64,000 nucleotides of DNA. It comes from Mixta hanseatica (GTDB lineage Bacteria > Pseudomonadota > Gammaproteobacteria > Enterobacterales > Enterobacteriaceae). Below the pieces are notes generated by a model that had not been told where the DNA came from, did not search any database, and worked only from the letters and a program-made list of their open reading frames with translations. The position numbers and the translations under genes were made by a program. The stretch spans positions 2,728,001-2,792,000 of the forward strand of contig NZ_CP082904.1 of NCBI RefSeq assembly GCF_023517775.1, read 5' to 3'. Positions 36,602 through 48,157 of this stretch are shown here, piece after piece. Positions within the stretch are counted from its first letter, which is position 1. The number at the start of each line of letters is the position of its first letter.

Positions 36602-39600
36602 TGCAGGTTTTACCTCCTAACGCCACCGGCGGCCCGTCCCGCCACTTTATTCTGCGCCCGGTCGCCACCACGCTGTTAATGGTCGCGATTTTGCTGGCTG
36701 GTATTTTAGGCTACCGCTTTCTGCCGGTTTCCGCGCTGCCGGAGGTGGATTACCCCACCATCCAGGTGGTGACGCTCTATCCCGGCGCCAGCCCCGATGT
36801 GGTCACCTCAGCGATCACCGCGCCGCTGGAGCGCCAGTTTGGTCAGATGTCCGGCCTGCAGCAGATGTCGTCGCAGAGTTCAGGCGGCGCTTCGGTCGTC
36901 ACCTTGCAGTTCCAGCTGACGCTGCCGCTGGATGTCGCCGAGCAGGAAGTGCAGGCGGCGATTAACTCCGCCACCAACCTGCTGCCGAGCGATTTACCTA
37001 ATCCGCCGGTGTACAGTAAGGTCAATCCGGCCGATCCGCCGATTATGACGCTGGCGGTGACCACCACCAGTATGCCGATGACCCAGGTGCAGGATATGGT
37101 GGAAACCCGCATCGCTCAGAAAATATCTCAGGTGAGCGGCGTGGGACTGGTGACGCTGTCGGGCGGACAGCGTCCGGCGGTGCGCGTAAAAATAAATGCG
37201 CCGGCGCTGGCAGCGCTCGGGCTGGATAGTGAAACGGTGCGCACCGCGATCGCCAACGCCAACGTTAACTCGGCGAAAGGCAGCCTCGACGGGCCGGAGC
37301 GCTCGATTACCCTGTCCGCCAACGACCAGATGCAATCGGCGGAAGATTATCGTCAGTTGATTGTCGCCTGGAGCAATAACGCGCCGGTGCGGCTGGGCGA
37401 TATCGCTACCGTGGAACAGGGCGCGGAAAACAGCTGGCTTGGCGCGTGGGCCAATCGCCAACAGGCGATTGTGCTTAACGTCCAGCGCCAGCCGGGCGCC
37501 AATATCATCGACACCGCCGACAATATCCGCAGCTTGTTACCGGCGCTAACCGCCTCGCTGCCGAAATCGGTTGACGTTAAACTACTGTCAGACCGTACCA
37601 CCAATATTCGTGCCTCGGTGCATGATGTGCAGCTGGAACTGCTGCTGGCGCTGGCGCTGGTGGTGATGATTATCTATCTGTTTCTGCGTAACGTTCCCGC
37701 CACCATTATCCCGGCGGTTGCGGTGCCGCTGTCATTGATCGGTACGTTCGCGGTGCTCTATCTGCTGGGCTTCTCGGTCAATAACCTGACGCTGATGGCG
37801 CTCACCATCGCTACCGGCTTTGTGGTGGACGATGCGATAGTGGTGATCGAGAACATCTCCCGCTATATCGAGCAGGGGGAAAAACCGTTGGCCGCCACGC
37901 TAAAAGGGGCCGGCGAGATCGGTTTTACCATCATCTCCCTCACCTTCTCGCTGATCGCGGTACTGATCCCGCTGCTGTTTATGGGCGATATCGTCGGGCG
38001 GCTGTTTCGCGAATTTGCCGTCACGCTGGCGGTAGCGATACTGATCTCCGCTATCGTTTCGCTGACGCTGACGCCGATGATGTGCGCACGCATGCTCAAT
38101 GCGGAATCGCTGCGGCGCCAGAACCGCTTTTCCCGCGCCAGCGAAGCGATGTTCGAGCGCATCATCGCCGTTTACGGCCGCTTTCTTACCCGGGTGTTAA
38201 ATCATCCGTGGATCACGCTGAGCGTGGCATTGGGCACGCTGGTGCTGACGCTACTGCTGTGGGTGCTGATCCCGAAAGGCTTCTTCCCGCTGCAGGATAA
38301 CGGCATTATTCAGGGCACGCTGCAGGCGCCGCAAAGCGTCTCTTACGCCAGCATGGCGCAGCGCACGCGCGATGTCGCCTCGATTATTGAGCGCGATCCG
38401 GCAGTACAGAGCGTCACCTCGTTTGTCGGCGTCGACGGCACCAACCCGGCGCTGAACAGCGCGCGCGTGCAGATTAACCTGAAGCCGCTGGATGAGCGTG
38501 ACGATCGTATCCCGGCGGTGGTGGAACGTTTGCAAAGCGCGGTGGCACGCGTGCCGGGCGTAACGCTCTGGCTGCAACCGGTGCAGGATTTAACCATCGA
38601 TACCCAGTTGAGCCGCACACAGTATCAGTTTACGCTGCAAACCGGCTCGCTGACGTCGCTGAGCCAGTGGGTGCCGCAGCTGTTGGCGCGCCTGCGTACG
38701 CTGCCGCAGCTGAAAGATGTCAGCAGCGACTGGCAGGATCAGGGGCTGGAGGCGTATGTCAACGTCGACCGCGACAGCGCCAGCCGCCTCGGCATCAGCA
38801 TGAGCGATATTGATAACGCGTTGTATAACGCGTTCGGTCAGCGCCTGATCTCCACTATCTATACCCAGGCCAATCAGTATCGCGTGGTGCTGGAACAGGA
38901 TACGCAAAACGCGCCGGGCCTGCAGGCGCTGGAGGCGATCCGCATCGCCACCAGCGACGGCGGCGCGGTGCCGCTCAGCACGATCGCCCGGGTGGAACAG
39001 CAGCACGGCGCGCTGACGATCAACCATCTCGATCAGTTCCCCTCCACCACTTTTTCGTTCAATCTCAACGAGGGCTATTCGCTGGGCGAAGCGGTAGAGG
39101 CGATCGGCGCGGCGGAAAAAGAGCTGGCGATGCCGTCAGAGATCATGACCCGTTTCCAGGGCAGCACGCTGGCGTTCCAGGCGGCGCTGGGCAGCACGGT
39201 ATGGCTGATTGTGGCCGCTATCGTGGCAATGTATATCGTGCTCGGCGTGCTGTATGAGAGCTTTATTCATCCGATCACCATCCTTTCCACCCTGCCTACC
39301 GCCGGCGTTGGGGCGCTGCTGGCGCTGATGTTGAGCGGTCACGAACTGGATGTGATCGCTATTATCGGCATTATTCTGCTGATCGGCATCGTGAAGAAAA
39401 ACGCCATCATGATGATTGACTTCGCGCTCGCCGCCGAACGCGAACAGGGCAAAACGCCCTATGAAGCGATCTATCAGGCCTGCCTGCTGCGCTTCCGTCC
39501 GATTCTGATGACCACGCTGGCGGCGCTGCTCGGCGCGCTGCCGCTGATGCTGAGCACCGGCGTCGGCGCGGAGCTGCGTCGGCCGCTCGGTATTGCGATG

Positions 39601-39723
39601 GTCGGCGGGCTGATCCTGAGCCAGGTGCTAACGCTGTTTACCACGCCGGTGATTTACCTGCTGTTCGATCGGCTGGCGCACGCTACGCGTCGTCGTTTCC
39701 AGCGCGGGGAGGCGCAGTCGTGA
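36601..39723 (+). CDS. mdtB: MdtB, RND efflux transporter subunit
   Basis: A 1040-residue inner-membrane RND pump protein with 12 membrane spans and two large periplasmic loops. Visible marks are the [20 protein letters not shown] first helix, [20 protein letters not shown] (transmembrane helix 4 with the proton-relay Asp pair), [20 protein letters not shown] and [20 protein letters not shown]. It overlaps mdtA by one base (TGATG) and mdtC by four, so it is translationally coupled. MdtB and MdtC form a heterotrimer in E. coli. Assignment as MdtB rather than MdtC follows gene order. Confidence 0.96.
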   Translation: MQVLPPNATGGPSRHFILRPVATTLLMVAILLAGILGYRFLPVSALPEVDYPTIQVVTLYPGASPDVVTSAITAPLERQFGQMSGLQQMSSQSSGGASVVTLQFQLTLPLDVAEQEVQAAINSATNLLPSDLPNPPVYSKVNPADPPIMTLAVTTTSMPMTQVQDMVETRIAQKISQVSGVGLVTLSGGQRPAVRVKINAPALAALGLDSETVRTAIANANVNSAKGSLDGPERSITLSANDQMQSAEDYRQLIVAWSNNAPVRLGDIATVEQGAENSWLGAWANRQQAIVLNVQRQPGANIIDTADNIRSLLPALTASLPKSVDVKLLSDRTTNIRASVHDVQLELLLALALVVMIIYLFLRNVPATIIPAVAVPLSLIGTFAVLYLLGFSVNNLTLMALTIATGFVVDDAIVVIENISRYIEQGEKPLAATLKGAGEIGFTIISLTFSLIAVLIPLLFMGDIVGRLFREFAVTLAVAILISAIVSLTLTPMMCARMLNAESLRRQNRFSRASEAMFERIIAVYGRFLTRVLNHPWITLSVALGTLVLTLLLWVLIPKGFFPLQDNGIIQGTLQAPQSVSYASMAQRTRDVASIIERDPAVQSVTSFVGVDGTNPALNSARVQINLKPLDERDDRIPAVVERLQSAVARVPGVTLWLQPVQDLTIDTQLSRTQYQFTLQTGSLTSLSQWVPQLLARLRTLPQLKDVSSDWQDQGLEAYVNVDRDSASRLGISMSDIDNALYNAFGQRLISTIYTQANQYRVVLEQDTQNAPGLQALEAIRIATSDGGAVPLSTIARVEQQHGALTINHLDQFPSTTFSFNLNEGYSLGEAVEAIGAAEKELAMPSEIMTRFQGSTLAFQAALGSTVWLIVAAIVAMYIVLGVLYESFIHPITILSTLPTAGVGALLALMLSGHELDVIAIIGIILLIGIVKKNAIMMIDFALAAEREQGKTPYEAIYQACLLRFRPILMTTLAALLGALPLMLSTGVGAELRRPLGIAMVGGLILSQVLTLFTTPVIYLLFDRLAHATRRRFQRGEAQS

Positions 39724-42700
39724 AGTTTTTTGCGCTGTTTATCTACCGCCCGGTCGCTACCTGTCTGCTGACGCTGGCGATTGCGCCGGTCGGCATTCTC
39801 GGCTTTCGTCTGCTGCCGGTCTCGCCGCTGCCGCAGGTGGATTTTCCAGTAATTATGATCAGCGCCTCGCTGCCGGGCGCCTCGCCGGAAACCATGGCTT
39901 CTTCAGTGGCGACGCCGCTGGAGCGCTCGCTGGGGCGTATCGCCGGCGTTAGCGAAATGACTTCCACCAGCTCGCTGGGCAGTACGCGCATCATTATGGT
40001 GTTCGATTACGATCGCGATATTAACGGCGCGGCGCGTGATGTGCAGGCGGCGATTAACGCGGCGCAAAGCCTACTGCCCAGCGGCATGCCTGGCCGTCCG
40101 AGTTGGCGTAAGGCGAACCCTTCCGACGCGCCGATCATGATTATGACGCTGACCTCCGACGACTGGACGCCCGGCCAGATGTATGACTACGCCTCAACGC
40201 AGCTGGCGCAAAAACTGGCGCAGATTGAAGGGGTCGGCGACGTGACCGTGGGCGGCAGTTCGCTGCCGGCGGTGCGGGTGCAGCTGAATCCACAGGCGCT
40301 GTTTAATCAGGGCGTCTCTTTGGATGCGGTACGCCAGGCGATTGCCGACGCCAACGTGCGCCGTCCGCAGGGCGCGGTGGAAAATAACGGTCAGCGCTGG
40401 CAGCTCAGAACCAATGATGAGCTGAAAACCGCGGCGGAATATCAGCCGCTGGTGGTGCATTATAATAACGGCGCGGCGGTGCGTCTGGCGGATGTCGCCA
40501 CGGTAACTGACTCGGTGCAGGATGTGCGCAACGCCGGGATGACCAACGCCAAACCGGCGGTGCTGCTGGTGATCCGCAAAACCGCGGAGGCCAACGTGAT
40601 CGAAACCGTCGATCGCATTCGCGCTGAACTGCCGGAGCTGCATGAAGTGATCCCCGCCGCCATCCATCTGGCGGTGGCGCAGGATCGATCGCCCACTATT
40701 CGCGCCTCGCTGGAAGAGGTCGAGCAATCGCTGGTGATTGCCGTGGCACTGGTGATTCTGGTGGTGTTCCTGTTCCTGCGCTCCGGGCGCGCCACCCTGA
40801 TCCCGGCAGTAGCGGTGCCGGTCTCGCTGATTGGCACCTTTGCCGCCATGTACCTGTGCGGATTCAGCCTCAATAACCTGTCGCTGATGGCGCTGACCAT
40901 CGCCACCGGCTTTGTGGTGGATGACGCCATCGTCGTGCTGGAGAATATCTCCCGCCATATCGAAGCGGGAATGAAACCGCTGCAGGCGGCGCTGCAGGGC
41001 GTACGCGAAGTGGGCTTTACCGTACTGTCGATGAGTATCTCGCTGGTGGCGGTGTTTATTCCACTGCTGCTGATGGGCGGACTGGTGGGACGGCTGTTCC
41101 GCGAATTTGCCGTTACTCTGTCGGTGGCGATAATGATCTCGCTGGTGATCTCCATTACCCTGACGCCGATGATGTGCGCCTGGCTGTTAACAGCGCAACG
41201 TCCCGGCAGCCAGCCGCGCAGCAGCGGCTTTAACCGCCTGCTGCTGGGGCTACAGCGCGGCTATGGTCGTTCGCTGCACTGGGTGCTGGAGCGGGCGCGC
41301 TGGGCGCTGCTGGCGCTGCTGGCCACCATCGGCCTGACGATTTATCTCTATATCACTATCCCGAAAACCTTCTTCCCGGAGCAGGATACCGGTCGTCTGA
41401 TGGGCTTTATTTCCGCCGATCAGAGCATCTCCTTCCAGGCGATGCGCGGCAAGCTGGCCGACTTTATGCAGATTATTCGCCAGGATCCGGCGGTGGATAA
41501 CGTTACCGGTTTTACCGGCGGGTCGCGCACTAACAGCGGGTCGATGTTTATCTCGCTGAAGCCGCTCTCTGAGCGCAGCGAAAGCGCCCAGCAGGTGATC
41601 GCCCGACTGCGCGTTAAGCTGGCGAAAGAGCCGGGCGCCAGCCTGTTTCTGATGCCGGTACAGGATATTCGCGTCGGCGGCCGTGAGGCCAACGCCAGCT
41701 ATCAGTATACGCTGCTGTCGGATAACTTAAGCGATCTGCGCAGCTGGGAACCGAAAATTCGCGCGGCCTTCAGCAAGCTGCCGGAGCTGGCCGACGTCAG
41801 TTCCGATCAGCAGGACAAAGGCGCAGAGATGGCGCTGACCTACGATCGCCAAAGTATGGCGCGGCTGGGCATCGATGTTTCCGACGCTAACGCTCTGCTG
41901 AATAACGCCTTTGGTCAGCGGCAGATATCGACCATTTATCAACCCCTTAATCAGTACAAAGTGGTGATGGAGGTGGATCCGCGCTATACCCAGGATATCA
42001 GCGCTTTGGATCAGATGTTTTTAGTGAACAGCGACGGCAAGCCGATTCCGCTGTCGTGGTTCGCCCGCTGGCAGCCGGCCAATGCGCCGCTCTCGGTGAA
42101 CCATCAGGGGCTGTCAGCGGCCTCGACCATCGCCTTTAACCTGCCGGAGGGCGTCTCGCTGTCGCAGGCGTCAGAAGCGATTGAACGCACCATCACGGCG
42201 CTGGGCGTGCCTTCCAGCGTACGCGGCAGCTTCGCCGGCACCGCTCAGGTGTTTAAAGAGACGCAGAACAGCCAGCTGTGGCTAATCGTCGCGGCTATCG
42301 CCACCGTCTATATTGTGTTAGGGATGCTGTATGAGAGCTATGTGCATCCGTTGACGATTCTCTCTACGCTGCCTTCAGCGGGCGTCGGCGCGCTGCTGGC
42401 GCTGGAGCTTTTCGGCGCGCCTTTCAGCCTGATCGCGCTGATCGGCATTATGCTGCTGATCGGTATCGTGAAGAAGAACGCCATTATGATGGTGGACTTT
42501 GCGCTGGAGGCGCAGCGCAACGGCAATATGAGCGCGCGCGAGGCGATTTTCGAGGCGTCGCTGCTGCGCTTTCGTCCGATCCTGATGACCACGCTGGCCG
42601 CCTTGCTGGGCGCGCTGCCGCTGGTGCTGACCAGCGGCGACGGCGCGGAACTGCGTCAGCCGTTGGGCATTACTATTGTCGGCGGCCTGGTGATGAGCCA

Positions 42701-42788
42701 GCTGCTCACGTTGTATACCACCCCGGTGGTTTATCTCTATATGGACAAGCTGCGCCGACGGAAAAAAACGCTGGCGGTCGTCGGTTAA
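39720..42788 (+). CDS. mdtC: MdtC, RND efflux transporter subunit
   Basis: A 1022-residue RND transporter and partner of MdtB. It starts with a GTG inside the GTGA overlap with the mdtB stop. It has [59 protein letters not shown] and [20 protein letters not shown]. Length matches E. coli MdtC, and gene order (mdtA-B-C-D) supports the name. In E. coli MdtC is thought to play the larger part in substrate binding and MdtB in proton coupling. Confidence 0.96.
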   Translation: MKFFALFIYRPVATCLLTLAIAPVGILGFRLLPVSPLPQVDFPVIMISASLPGASPETMASSVATPLERSLGRIAGVSEMTSTSSLGSTRIIMVFDYDRDINGAARDVQAAINAAQSLLPSGMPGRPSWRKANPSDAPIMIMTLTSDDWTPGQMYDYASTQLAQKLAQIEGVGDVTVGGSSLPAVRVQLNPQALFNQGVSLDAVRQAIADANVRRPQGAVENNGQRWQLRTNDELKTAAEYQPLVVHYNNGAAVRLADVATVTDSVQDVRNAGMTNAKPAVLLVIRKTAEANVIETVDRIRAELPELHEVIPAAIHLAVAQDRSPTIRASLEEVEQSLVIAVALVILVVFLFLRSGRATLIPAVAVPVSLIGTFAAMYLCGFSLNNLSLMALTIATGFVVDDAIVVLENISRHIEAGMKPLQAALQGVREVGFTVLSMSISLVAVFIPLLLMGGLVGRLFREFAVTLSVAIMISLVISITLTPMMCAWLLTAQRPGSQPRSSGFNRLLLGLQRGYGRSLHWVLERARWALLALLATIGLTIYLYITIPKTFFPEQDTGRLMGFISADQSISFQAMRGKLADFMQIIRQDPAVDNVTGFTGGSRTNSGSMFISLKPLSERSESAQQVIARLRVKLAKEPGASLFLMPVQDIRVGGREANASYQYTLLSDNLSDLRSWEPKIRAAFSKLPELADVSSDQQDKGAEMALTYDRQSMARLGIDVSDANALLNNAFGQRQISTIYQPLNQYKVVMEVDPRYTQDISALDQMFLVNSDGKPIPLSWFARWQPANAPLSVNHQGLSAASTIAFNLPEGVSLSQASEAIERTITALGVPSSVRGSFAGTAQVFKETQNSQLWLIVAAIATVYIVLGMLYESYVHPLTILSTLPSAGVGALLALELFGAPFSLIALIGIMLLIGIVKKNAIMMVDFALEAQRNGNMSAREAIFEASLLRFRPILMTTLAALLGALPLVLTSGDGAELRQPLGITIVGGLVMSQLLTLYTTPVVYLYMDKLRRRKKTLAVVG

Positions 42789-42824
42789 GCGGCCGCCGGG
42801 CTTAACGCATAACAGAGGCGAACT

Positions 42825-44237
42825 ATGAAGAATGCGCAATCTGCATCGGTACGCTGGCAACTGTGGATCGTTGCCATTGGCTTTTTTATGCAGACGCTGG
42901 ACACCACCATTGTTAACACCGCCCTGCCTTCAATGGCGCGTGATTTGGGCGTCGATCCGCTGCAGATGCATTCGGTTGTGGTTTCCTATGTGCTGACGGT
43001 GGCGGTTACGCTGCCGCTTAGCGGCTGGCTGGCGGACCGCTTCGGCGTACGCAATATCTTTTTCGCCGCTATCGTGCTGTTTAGCCTCGGGTCATTGTTT
43101 TGCGCGCTGGCAGGCACGCTGAATCAGCTGGTGCTGGCGCGCGTGCTGCAGGGCTTCGGCGGCGCGATGCTGGTACCGGTGGGTCGCCTGACGGTAATGA
43201 AAATCGTGCCGCGCGAGCAATATATGGCGGCGATGACCTTTGTCACGCTGCCGGGGCAGATAGGCCCGCTGGTCGGCCCGGCGCTGGGCGGCGTGCTGGT
43301 GGAATACGCCAGCTGGCACTGGATTTTTCTGATCAATCTGCCGGTCGGTATTTTGGGCGCAGCGGCAACCATCATGCTCATGCCGAACTACTCCATGCAG
43401 ACGCGCCGCTTCGACTTCTCCGGTTTTCTGCTGCTGGCGGCGGGCATGGCGACGCTGACGCTGGCGCTGGATGGCCAGCACGGCTCCGGCAATTCGCCGC
43501 TGGCGCTAGGGCTGCTGATCCTCGCAGGGGTTTTCTCGCTGCTGTTTTATCTGATGCATGCGCGGGCCAATGATAATGCGCTATTCAGCCTGAAGCTGTT
43601 CGACAACCGTACCTACTCTATCGGCCTGATCGGCAGTCTGACCGGACGTATCGGCAGCGGGATGCTGCCGTTTTTGACGCCGCTGTTTTTACAGCTGGGT
43701 CTTGGCTACAGCCCGTTTCACGCCGGCCTGATGATGATCCCGATGGTGCTGGGCAACATGGGCATGAAGCGCATCGTGGTACAGATCGTTAACCGCTTCG
43801 GCTATCGTCGCGTACTGGTCGGCTCAACCTTAGCGCTGGCGATCGTGGTGCTACTGTTCCCGCTGGTGGCGCTGATGGGCTGGATCTGGGCGCTGCCGAT
43901 CGTGCTGTTTTTCCAGGGGATGGTGAACGCCATTCGCTTCTCCTCGATGAATACGCTGACGTTAAAAGAGCTGCCGGATAATCTCGCCTCCAGCGGCAAC
44001 AGCCTGCTATCAATGATTATGCAGCTGGCGATGAGTATCGGCGTGACCCTTGCCGGCCTGCTGCTGGGCGCGTTTGGCCATCACGCCGCGATCGACAGCG
44101 AAATGGCGCATGAAACCTTTATCTACACCTGGCTGTGCGTGGCGCTGGTGATCGCACTACCAGCGCTGGTTTTCTGGCGCGTACCAAAAGAATCCAGTAA
44201 AAATGTGGCGCTGAGCCGCGGGAGAAAGTCGCGTTAA
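42825..44237 (+). CDS. mdtD: MdtD, MFS transporter of the DHA2 family
   Basis: A 470-residue major facilitator protein with 14 hydrophobic segments, as in the drug:H+ antiporter-2 family. Motif C/D-type segments are visible: [20 protein letters not shown] at the N-terminus, [15 protein letters not shown] (motif A), and [20 protein letters not shown]. An AGAGGCG site precedes the ATG 36 bases after mdtC, and its end overlaps baeS by one base. In E. coli MdtD is not needed for MdtABC resistance; citrate or iron-citrate export has been proposed. Confidence 0.94.
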   Translation: MKNAQSASVRWQLWIVAIGFFMQTLDTTIVNTALPSMARDLGVDPLQMHSVVVSYVLTVAVTLPLSGWLADRFGVRNIFFAAIVLFSLGSLFCALAGTLNQLVLARVLQGFGGAMLVPVGRLTVMKIVPREQYMAAMTFVTLPGQIGPLVGPALGGVLVEYASWHWIFLINLPVGILGAAATIMLMPNYSMQTRRFDFSGFLLLAAGMATLTLALDGQHGSGNSPLALGLLILAGVFSLLFYLMHARANDNALFSLKLFDNRTYSIGLIGSLTGRIGSGMLPFLTPLFLQLGLGYSPFHAGLMMIPMVLGNMGMKRIVVQIVNRFGYRRVLVGSTLALAIVVLLFPLVALMGWIWALPIVLFFQGMVNAIRFSSMNTLTLKELPDNLASSGNSLLSMIMQLAMSIGVTLAGLLLGAFGHHAAIDSEMAHETFIYTWLCVALVIALPALVFWRVPKESSKNVALSRGRKSR

Positions 44238-45619
44238 TGAGTAAACTGCGTTTTGGCATCAGCGCAAAGCTGTTTTGCGCTATTTTTTCCACCTGCATGC
44301 TGGTGTTGATCACCATGCACTGGGGCGTTCGCCTCAGCTTCGAGCATGGTTTTATTGATTACATTAAGCGCGGCAATGAACAGCGTTTGACGCTGCTGAG
44401 CGAAGCGCTGGCGGATCAATATGAGCAGCACGGCAACTGGGAGTTTTTGCGCAACAATAACCGGCTGGTGTTTTCTATTCTGCGCTCGCTGGAACAAAAT
44501 CCCGATACCAATAACAATCTGCCGCCGCACGGCTGGCGCACGCAATTCTGGATTATCGACCAACGCTACCATGTGCTGATCGGCCCGCATTCGCCGGTGC
44601 CGCAGGAGGGGATCCGGCGCGCCATCACCACCGATAACGGGCATATTGTCGGCTGGGTGATTGGTTCGCCGCCGGAGCGCCTGACGCGCAGCGCCGACAT
44701 TAATTTCGATCAGCAGCAGCGGCGCACCAGCTGGCTGATTGTCGGGCTGTCAACGCTGCTGGCGGCGGCGGTCACCTGGCTGATGTCGCGCGGGCTGCTG
44801 GCGCCGGTGAAACGCCTGGTGGCGGGCACTCACCAGCTGGCGGCAGGCCATTTCACCAGCCGGGTGGCGGTAAGCAGTCAGGATGAACTGGGGCGGCTGG
44901 CGCAGGATTTTAACCGCCTTGCCAGCTCGCTGGAAAAAAATGAAAGCATGCGCCGCGCCTTTATGGCGGATATCTCTCATGAGCTGCGCACGCCGCTGGC
45001 GATTCTGCGCGGCGAGCTGGAGGCGATGCAGGATGGCGTGCGTAAGTTGACGCCTGAGGCAGTCAGCTCGCTGCTGATGGAGGTCGGTACGCTTACCAAG
45101 CTGGTCGATGATTTACATCAGCTGTCGCTGTCGGATGAGGGCGCCCTCGCCTACCGCAAAAGCCCCACCGATCTGGCGGCGCTGCTGGAACTGGTCGCCG
45201 GCACCTTTCGCGCCCGCTACGCCAGTCATCCGCTGGCGCTGGCGCTGGCGCTGCCGGAGCAGGCGCCTTTTTTCGGCGATCCCGATCGGCTGATTCAGCT
45301 GTTCACCAATCTGCTGGAAAACAGCCTGCGCTACACCGATCCGGGCGGCACGGTAAAAATGACGCTGCAAAGCACGGCGGATCGCTGGCAGCTGCTGATT
45401 GACGACTCCGCGCCGGGCGTCGCTGACGCGCAGCGCGAGCAAATATTTGAGCGTTTCTACCGTACCGAAGGCTCACGCAATCGCGCCAGCGGTGGCTCTG
45501 GTCTGGGCCTGGCGATCTGTCGCAATATTGTCGAAGCGCATGGCGGGACAATGTCTGCGGATCACTCTGATTTAGGTGGGCTGCAAATCAGAGTAGAATT
45601 GCCGCATGACAAACTGTGA
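44237..45619 (+). CDS. baeS: BaeS, envelope-stress sensor histidine kinase
   Basis: A 460-residue inner-membrane sensor. An N-terminal span is at residues 8-30, the periplasmic sensor part runs to about residue 165, and the second span is LIVGLSTLLAAAVTWLMSRG. HAMP follows (RLVAGTHQLAAGHFTSRVAV), then the dimerisation helix with MADISHELRTPLAILRGEL (phospho-acceptor His248). The ATPase has N box LENSLRYTDPGGTV and G boxes GSRNRASGGSGLGLAICRNI. It is coupled to mdtD (TAATG) and lies ten bases before baeR. In E. coli BaeSR responds to indole, tannins and envelope damage and induces mdtABCD. Confidence 0.96.
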   Translation: MSKLRFGISAKLFCAIFSTCMLVLITMHWGVRLSFEHGFIDYIKRGNEQRLTLLSEALADQYEQHGNWEFLRNNNRLVFSILRSLEQNPDTNNNLPPHGWRTQFWIIDQRYHVLIGPHSPVPQEGIRRAITTDNGHIVGWVIGSPPERLTRSADINFDQQQRRTSWLIVGLSTLLAAAVTWLMSRGLLAPVKRLVAGTHQLAAGHFTSRVAVSSQDELGRLAQDFNRLASSLEKNESMRRAFMADISHELRTPLAILRGELEAMQDGVRKLTPEAVSSLLMEVGTLTKLVDDLHQLSLSDEGALAYRKSPTDLAALLELVAGTFRARYASHPLALALALPEQAPFFGDPDRLIQLFTNLLENSLRYTDPGGTVKMTLQSTADRWQLLIDDSAPGVADAQREQIFERFYRTEGSRNRASGGSGLGLAICRNIVEAHGGTMSADHSDLGGLQIRVELPHDKL

Positions 45620-45629
45620 ATAGCCCGCC

Positions 45630-46334
45630 ATGACTGAATTTACTATGCCCCTTATCCTGATCGTGGAAGATGAGCCGAAGATCGCGCAGCTGATGATCGA
45701 TTATCTGCAGGCGGCTAACTACCGCACCCACCATTTGGCACGCGGCGATGAAGTGCTGGCGTTTGTGAAGCAGACGCCGCCCAACCTGATCCTGCTGGAT
45801 TTGATGCTGCCCGGACTGGATGGCCTCTCCGTCTGCCGTGAGCTGCGCCGCTTCTCCGATCTGCCGATTGTGATGGTCACCGCCAAAATCGAAGAGATCG
45901 ACCGGCTACTGGGGCTGGAGATCGGCGCGGATGATTATATCTGCAAGCCCTTCAGCCCGCGTGAAGTGGTGGCGCGCGTCAAAACCATCCTGCGCCGCTG
46001 CCAGCGCGCGCCGGAAGAGGCCGCCTCACCCTCGCCGCTGGTAGTGGATGAAACCCGTTTCCAGGCCAGCTGGGCGGGAAAAGCACTGGATCTGACGCCC
46101 GCCGAGTTTCGCCTGCTAAAAACGCTGGCGCAGGAGCCGGGCAAAGTCTTTTCGCGCGAGCAGCTGCTTAATCATCTGTATGACGATTATCGTGTGGTGA
46201 CCGACCGCACCATTGACAGCCATATCAAAAATCTGCGGCGCAAGCTGGAAGCGCTGGATGCCGACCAGCCCTTTATTCGCGCCGTCTACGGCATGGGCTA
46301 TCGCTGGGAAGCGGATGAGTGTCGCTTGATCTAG
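45630..46334 (+). CDS. baeR: BaeR, OmpR-family response regulator
   Basis: A 234-residue two-domain regulator. The receiver has [20 protein letters not shown] with the acidic pocket, phospho-acceptor Asp57 in [14 protein letters not shown], and [20 protein letters not shown]. The C-terminal winged helix includes [20 protein letters not shown] and the recognition segment [20 protein letters not shown]. Its partner BaeS is encoded just upstream. It closes the mdtABCD-baeSR operon and, by homology, activates it. Confidence 0.97.
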   Translation: MTEFTMPLILIVEDEPKIAQLMIDYLQAANYRTHHLARGDEVLAFVKQTPPNLILLDLMLPGLDGLSVCRELRRFSDLPIVMVTAKIEEIDRLLGLEIGADDYICKPFSPREVVARVKTILRRCQRAPEEAASPSPLVVDETRFQASWAGKALDLTPAEFRLLKTLAQEPGKVFSREQLLNHLYDDYRVVTDRTIDSHIKNLRRKLEALDADQPFIRAVYGMGYRWEADECRLI

Positions 46335-46445
46335 CGCAATTTACATCGCTGCGTCAGCCGCTTAGAATTTCACACCCTTTAACGGGCCAGCCCTGGCTGC
46401 TGTGCCCGTCCGCAATATCTGACCTGACATCAGACTGAGACTATT

Positions 46446-47828
46446 ATGTTTAAACCGGAACTCCTCTCTCCGGCCGGTACGCTGAAAAACATGCGTTACG
46501 CCTTCGCCTATGGCGCAGACGCCGTGTATGCCGGCCAGCCGCGCTACAGCCTGCGCGTGCGCAACAACGAATTTAACCATCAGAATCTGGCGCTGGGCAT
46601 TCAGGAAGCGCATGCGCTGGGCAAAAAGTTTTATGTGGTGGTGAATATCGCCCCGCATAACGCCAAGCTGAAAACCTTTATCCGCGATCTGCAGCCGGTG
46701 ATTGATATGCAGCCGGACGCGCTGATTATGTCCGACCCCGGCCTGATTATGATGGTGCGCGAAGCTTTCCCGGCGATGCCGATTCACCTCTCGGTGCAGG
46801 CCAATGCGGTTAACTGGGCGACGGTGAAGTTCTGGCAGCAGATGGGGCTGACGCGCGTGATCCTGTCACGCGAGCTGTCGCTGGAAGAGATTGAGGAGAT
46901 CCGTCAACAGGTGCCGGAAATGGAGCTGGAGATTTTCGTGCACGGCGCGCTCTGCATGGCCTACTCCGGACGCTGCCTGCTCTCCGGCTATATCAACAAG
47001 CGCGATCCCAATCAGGGAACCTGCACCAACGCCTGCCGCTGGGAATATAAGGTTCAGGAAGGGAAAGAGGATGAGATCGGCAATATCGTGCATCAGTATG
47101 AGCCGATTCCGGTGCAGGATGTCACGCCGACGCTCGGTGCCGGCCAGCCGACCGATAAAGTGTTTATGATCGAAGAGGCGATGCGCCCCGGCGAGTATAT
47201 GACCGCCTTCGAGGATGAGCACGGCACCTATATTATGAACTCTAAAGATCTGCGCGCCGTGGCGCACGTCGAGCGCCTGACGCGTATGGGCGTGCACTCG
47301 CTGAAGATCGAAGGCCGGACCAAGTCATTTTACTACTGCGCCCGCACCGCGCAGGTTTACCGTCGCGCTATCGATGACGCCGCCGCCGGCAAGCCGTTCG
47401 ATCCGACGCTGCTGGCCACGCTGGAAGGGCTGGCGCACCGCGGCTATACCGAAGGATTCCTGCGCCGCCATACCCATGACAGCTATCAAAACTATGATTA
47501 CGGCTATTCGATCTCAGACCGTCAACAGTTTGTCGGCGAGTTTACCGGTGAGCGGCGCGGCGATCTGGCGCAGGTAGACGTCAAGAACAAGTTTTCCCTC
47601 GGCGACAGCCTGGAGCTGATGACCCCGGCCGGCAACCTGCACTTTACCCTGACGGCGCTGGAAAACCAGAAAGGCCAGCCGGTGGAAGTGGCCCCCGGCA
47701 ATGGTCATCTTGTCTGGCTGCCGGTGCCGGCCGATTTGGATCTGAATTATGCCCTGCTGATGCGCAATCTTAACGGCACCACGACGCGTAATCCGCATGC
47801 GGAAACCCGCGCCGCCAGCGCAAATTAA
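46446..47828 (+). CDS. trhP: TrhP (YegQ), U32-family tRNA 5-hydroxyuridine synthesis protein
   Basis: A 460-residue U32 'peptidase-like' protein. In E. coli TrhP (YegQ) is needed for prephenate-dependent hydroxylation of U34 in certain tRNAs. Marks are MFKPELLSPAGTLKNMRYAF at the start, ADAVYAGQPRYSLRVRNNEF, and the U32 signature ELEIFVHGALCMAYSGRCLL near residue 165. A four-cysteine pattern follows (CMAYSGRCLLSGYINKRDPN, then GTCTNACRWEY), consistent with iron-sulfur binding. It follows baeR as in E. coli and is followed by the cyaR gene. Confidence 0.95.
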   Translation: MFKPELLSPAGTLKNMRYAFAYGADAVYAGQPRYSLRVRNNEFNHQNLALGIQEAHALGKKFYVVVNIAPHNAKLKTFIRDLQPVIDMQPDALIMSDPGLIMMVREAFPAMPIHLSVQANAVNWATVKFWQQMGLTRVILSRELSLEEIEEIRQQVPEMELEIFVHGALCMAYSGRCLLSGYINKRDPNQGTCTNACRWEYKVQEGKEDEIGNIVHQYEPIPVQDVTPTLGAGQPTDKVFMIEEAMRPGEYMTAFEDEHGTYIMNSKDLRAVAHVERLTRMGVHSLKIEGRTKSFYYCARTAQVYRRAIDDAAAGKPFDPTLLATLEGLAHRGYTEGFLRRHTHDSYQNYDYGYSISDRQQFVGEFTGERRGDLAQVDVKNKFSLGDSLELMTPAGNLHFTLTALENQKGQPVEVAPGNGHLVWLPVPADLDLNYALLMRNLNGTTTRNPHAETRAASAN

Positions 47829-47847
47829 TGACCTGCCGTAACAGATT

Positions 47848-47863
47848 TTAGAATTTGATCACA
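47848..47863 (+). promoter_or_regulatory. Candidate CRP site of the cyaR promoter
   Basis: TTAGAATTTGATCACA has a perfect right CRP half-site (TCACA) and a partial left one. Its centre is 42-43 bases before the predicted RNA start, the class II position. A TAACAT -10 element at 47885-47890 ends seven bases before that start. E. coli cyaR is CRP-activated. Confidence 0.6.
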
Positions 47864-47897
47864 TTAGCCGGCGCGGTTTGTCGCTAACATCGCGCTT

Positions 47898-47978
47898 GCT
47901 AAAACGAGCAAAAAGAAACGGCAGTCTATACCAGGAACCACCTCATTCGCCCGCCCGGCTCCCCCGCGCGGGTTTTTC
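47898..47978 (+). ncRNA. cyaR: CyaR (RyeE) small regulatory RNA
   Basis: The sequence at 47929-47943 contains TACCAGGAACCACCTC, the strongly conserved CyaR seed that base-pairs with ribosome-binding sites of ompX, luxS and nadE mRNAs with Hfq. It lies just downstream of trhP (yegQ), the position of cyaR in E. coli. A terminator follows: CCCGCCCGG and CCGCGCGGG pair with one mismatch around a five-base loop (47950-47972), then a T-run. The 5' end at 47898 is inferred from the -10 element; the size of about 81 nt fits E. coli CyaR (87 nt). Confidence 0.88.
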
Positions 47979-48157
47979 TTTGCGTGTTGCTCCTAAAGCC
48001 CACCTGAGCGCGCGGTTTTTCCCCCTCTTCTGTGCTATAAAAACACTCTGACCAAAAGGCGTGAGCAACCTCAACGCGTGGGGCAGCCAGACGCCTGCCC
48101 AACCTGTTGGTTATAAATCTCACTCTTACTGCGAAATTTGCTGCCAAGGGAAATAGC

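Noticed and set aside
40194..40958. Long His/Arg/Gln-rich minus-strand frame opposite mdtC
   Set aside because: Low-complexity composition typical of an antisense frame of a high-GC gene; similar frames lie opposite mdtB, yegD, asmA and the alcohol dehydrogenase gene.
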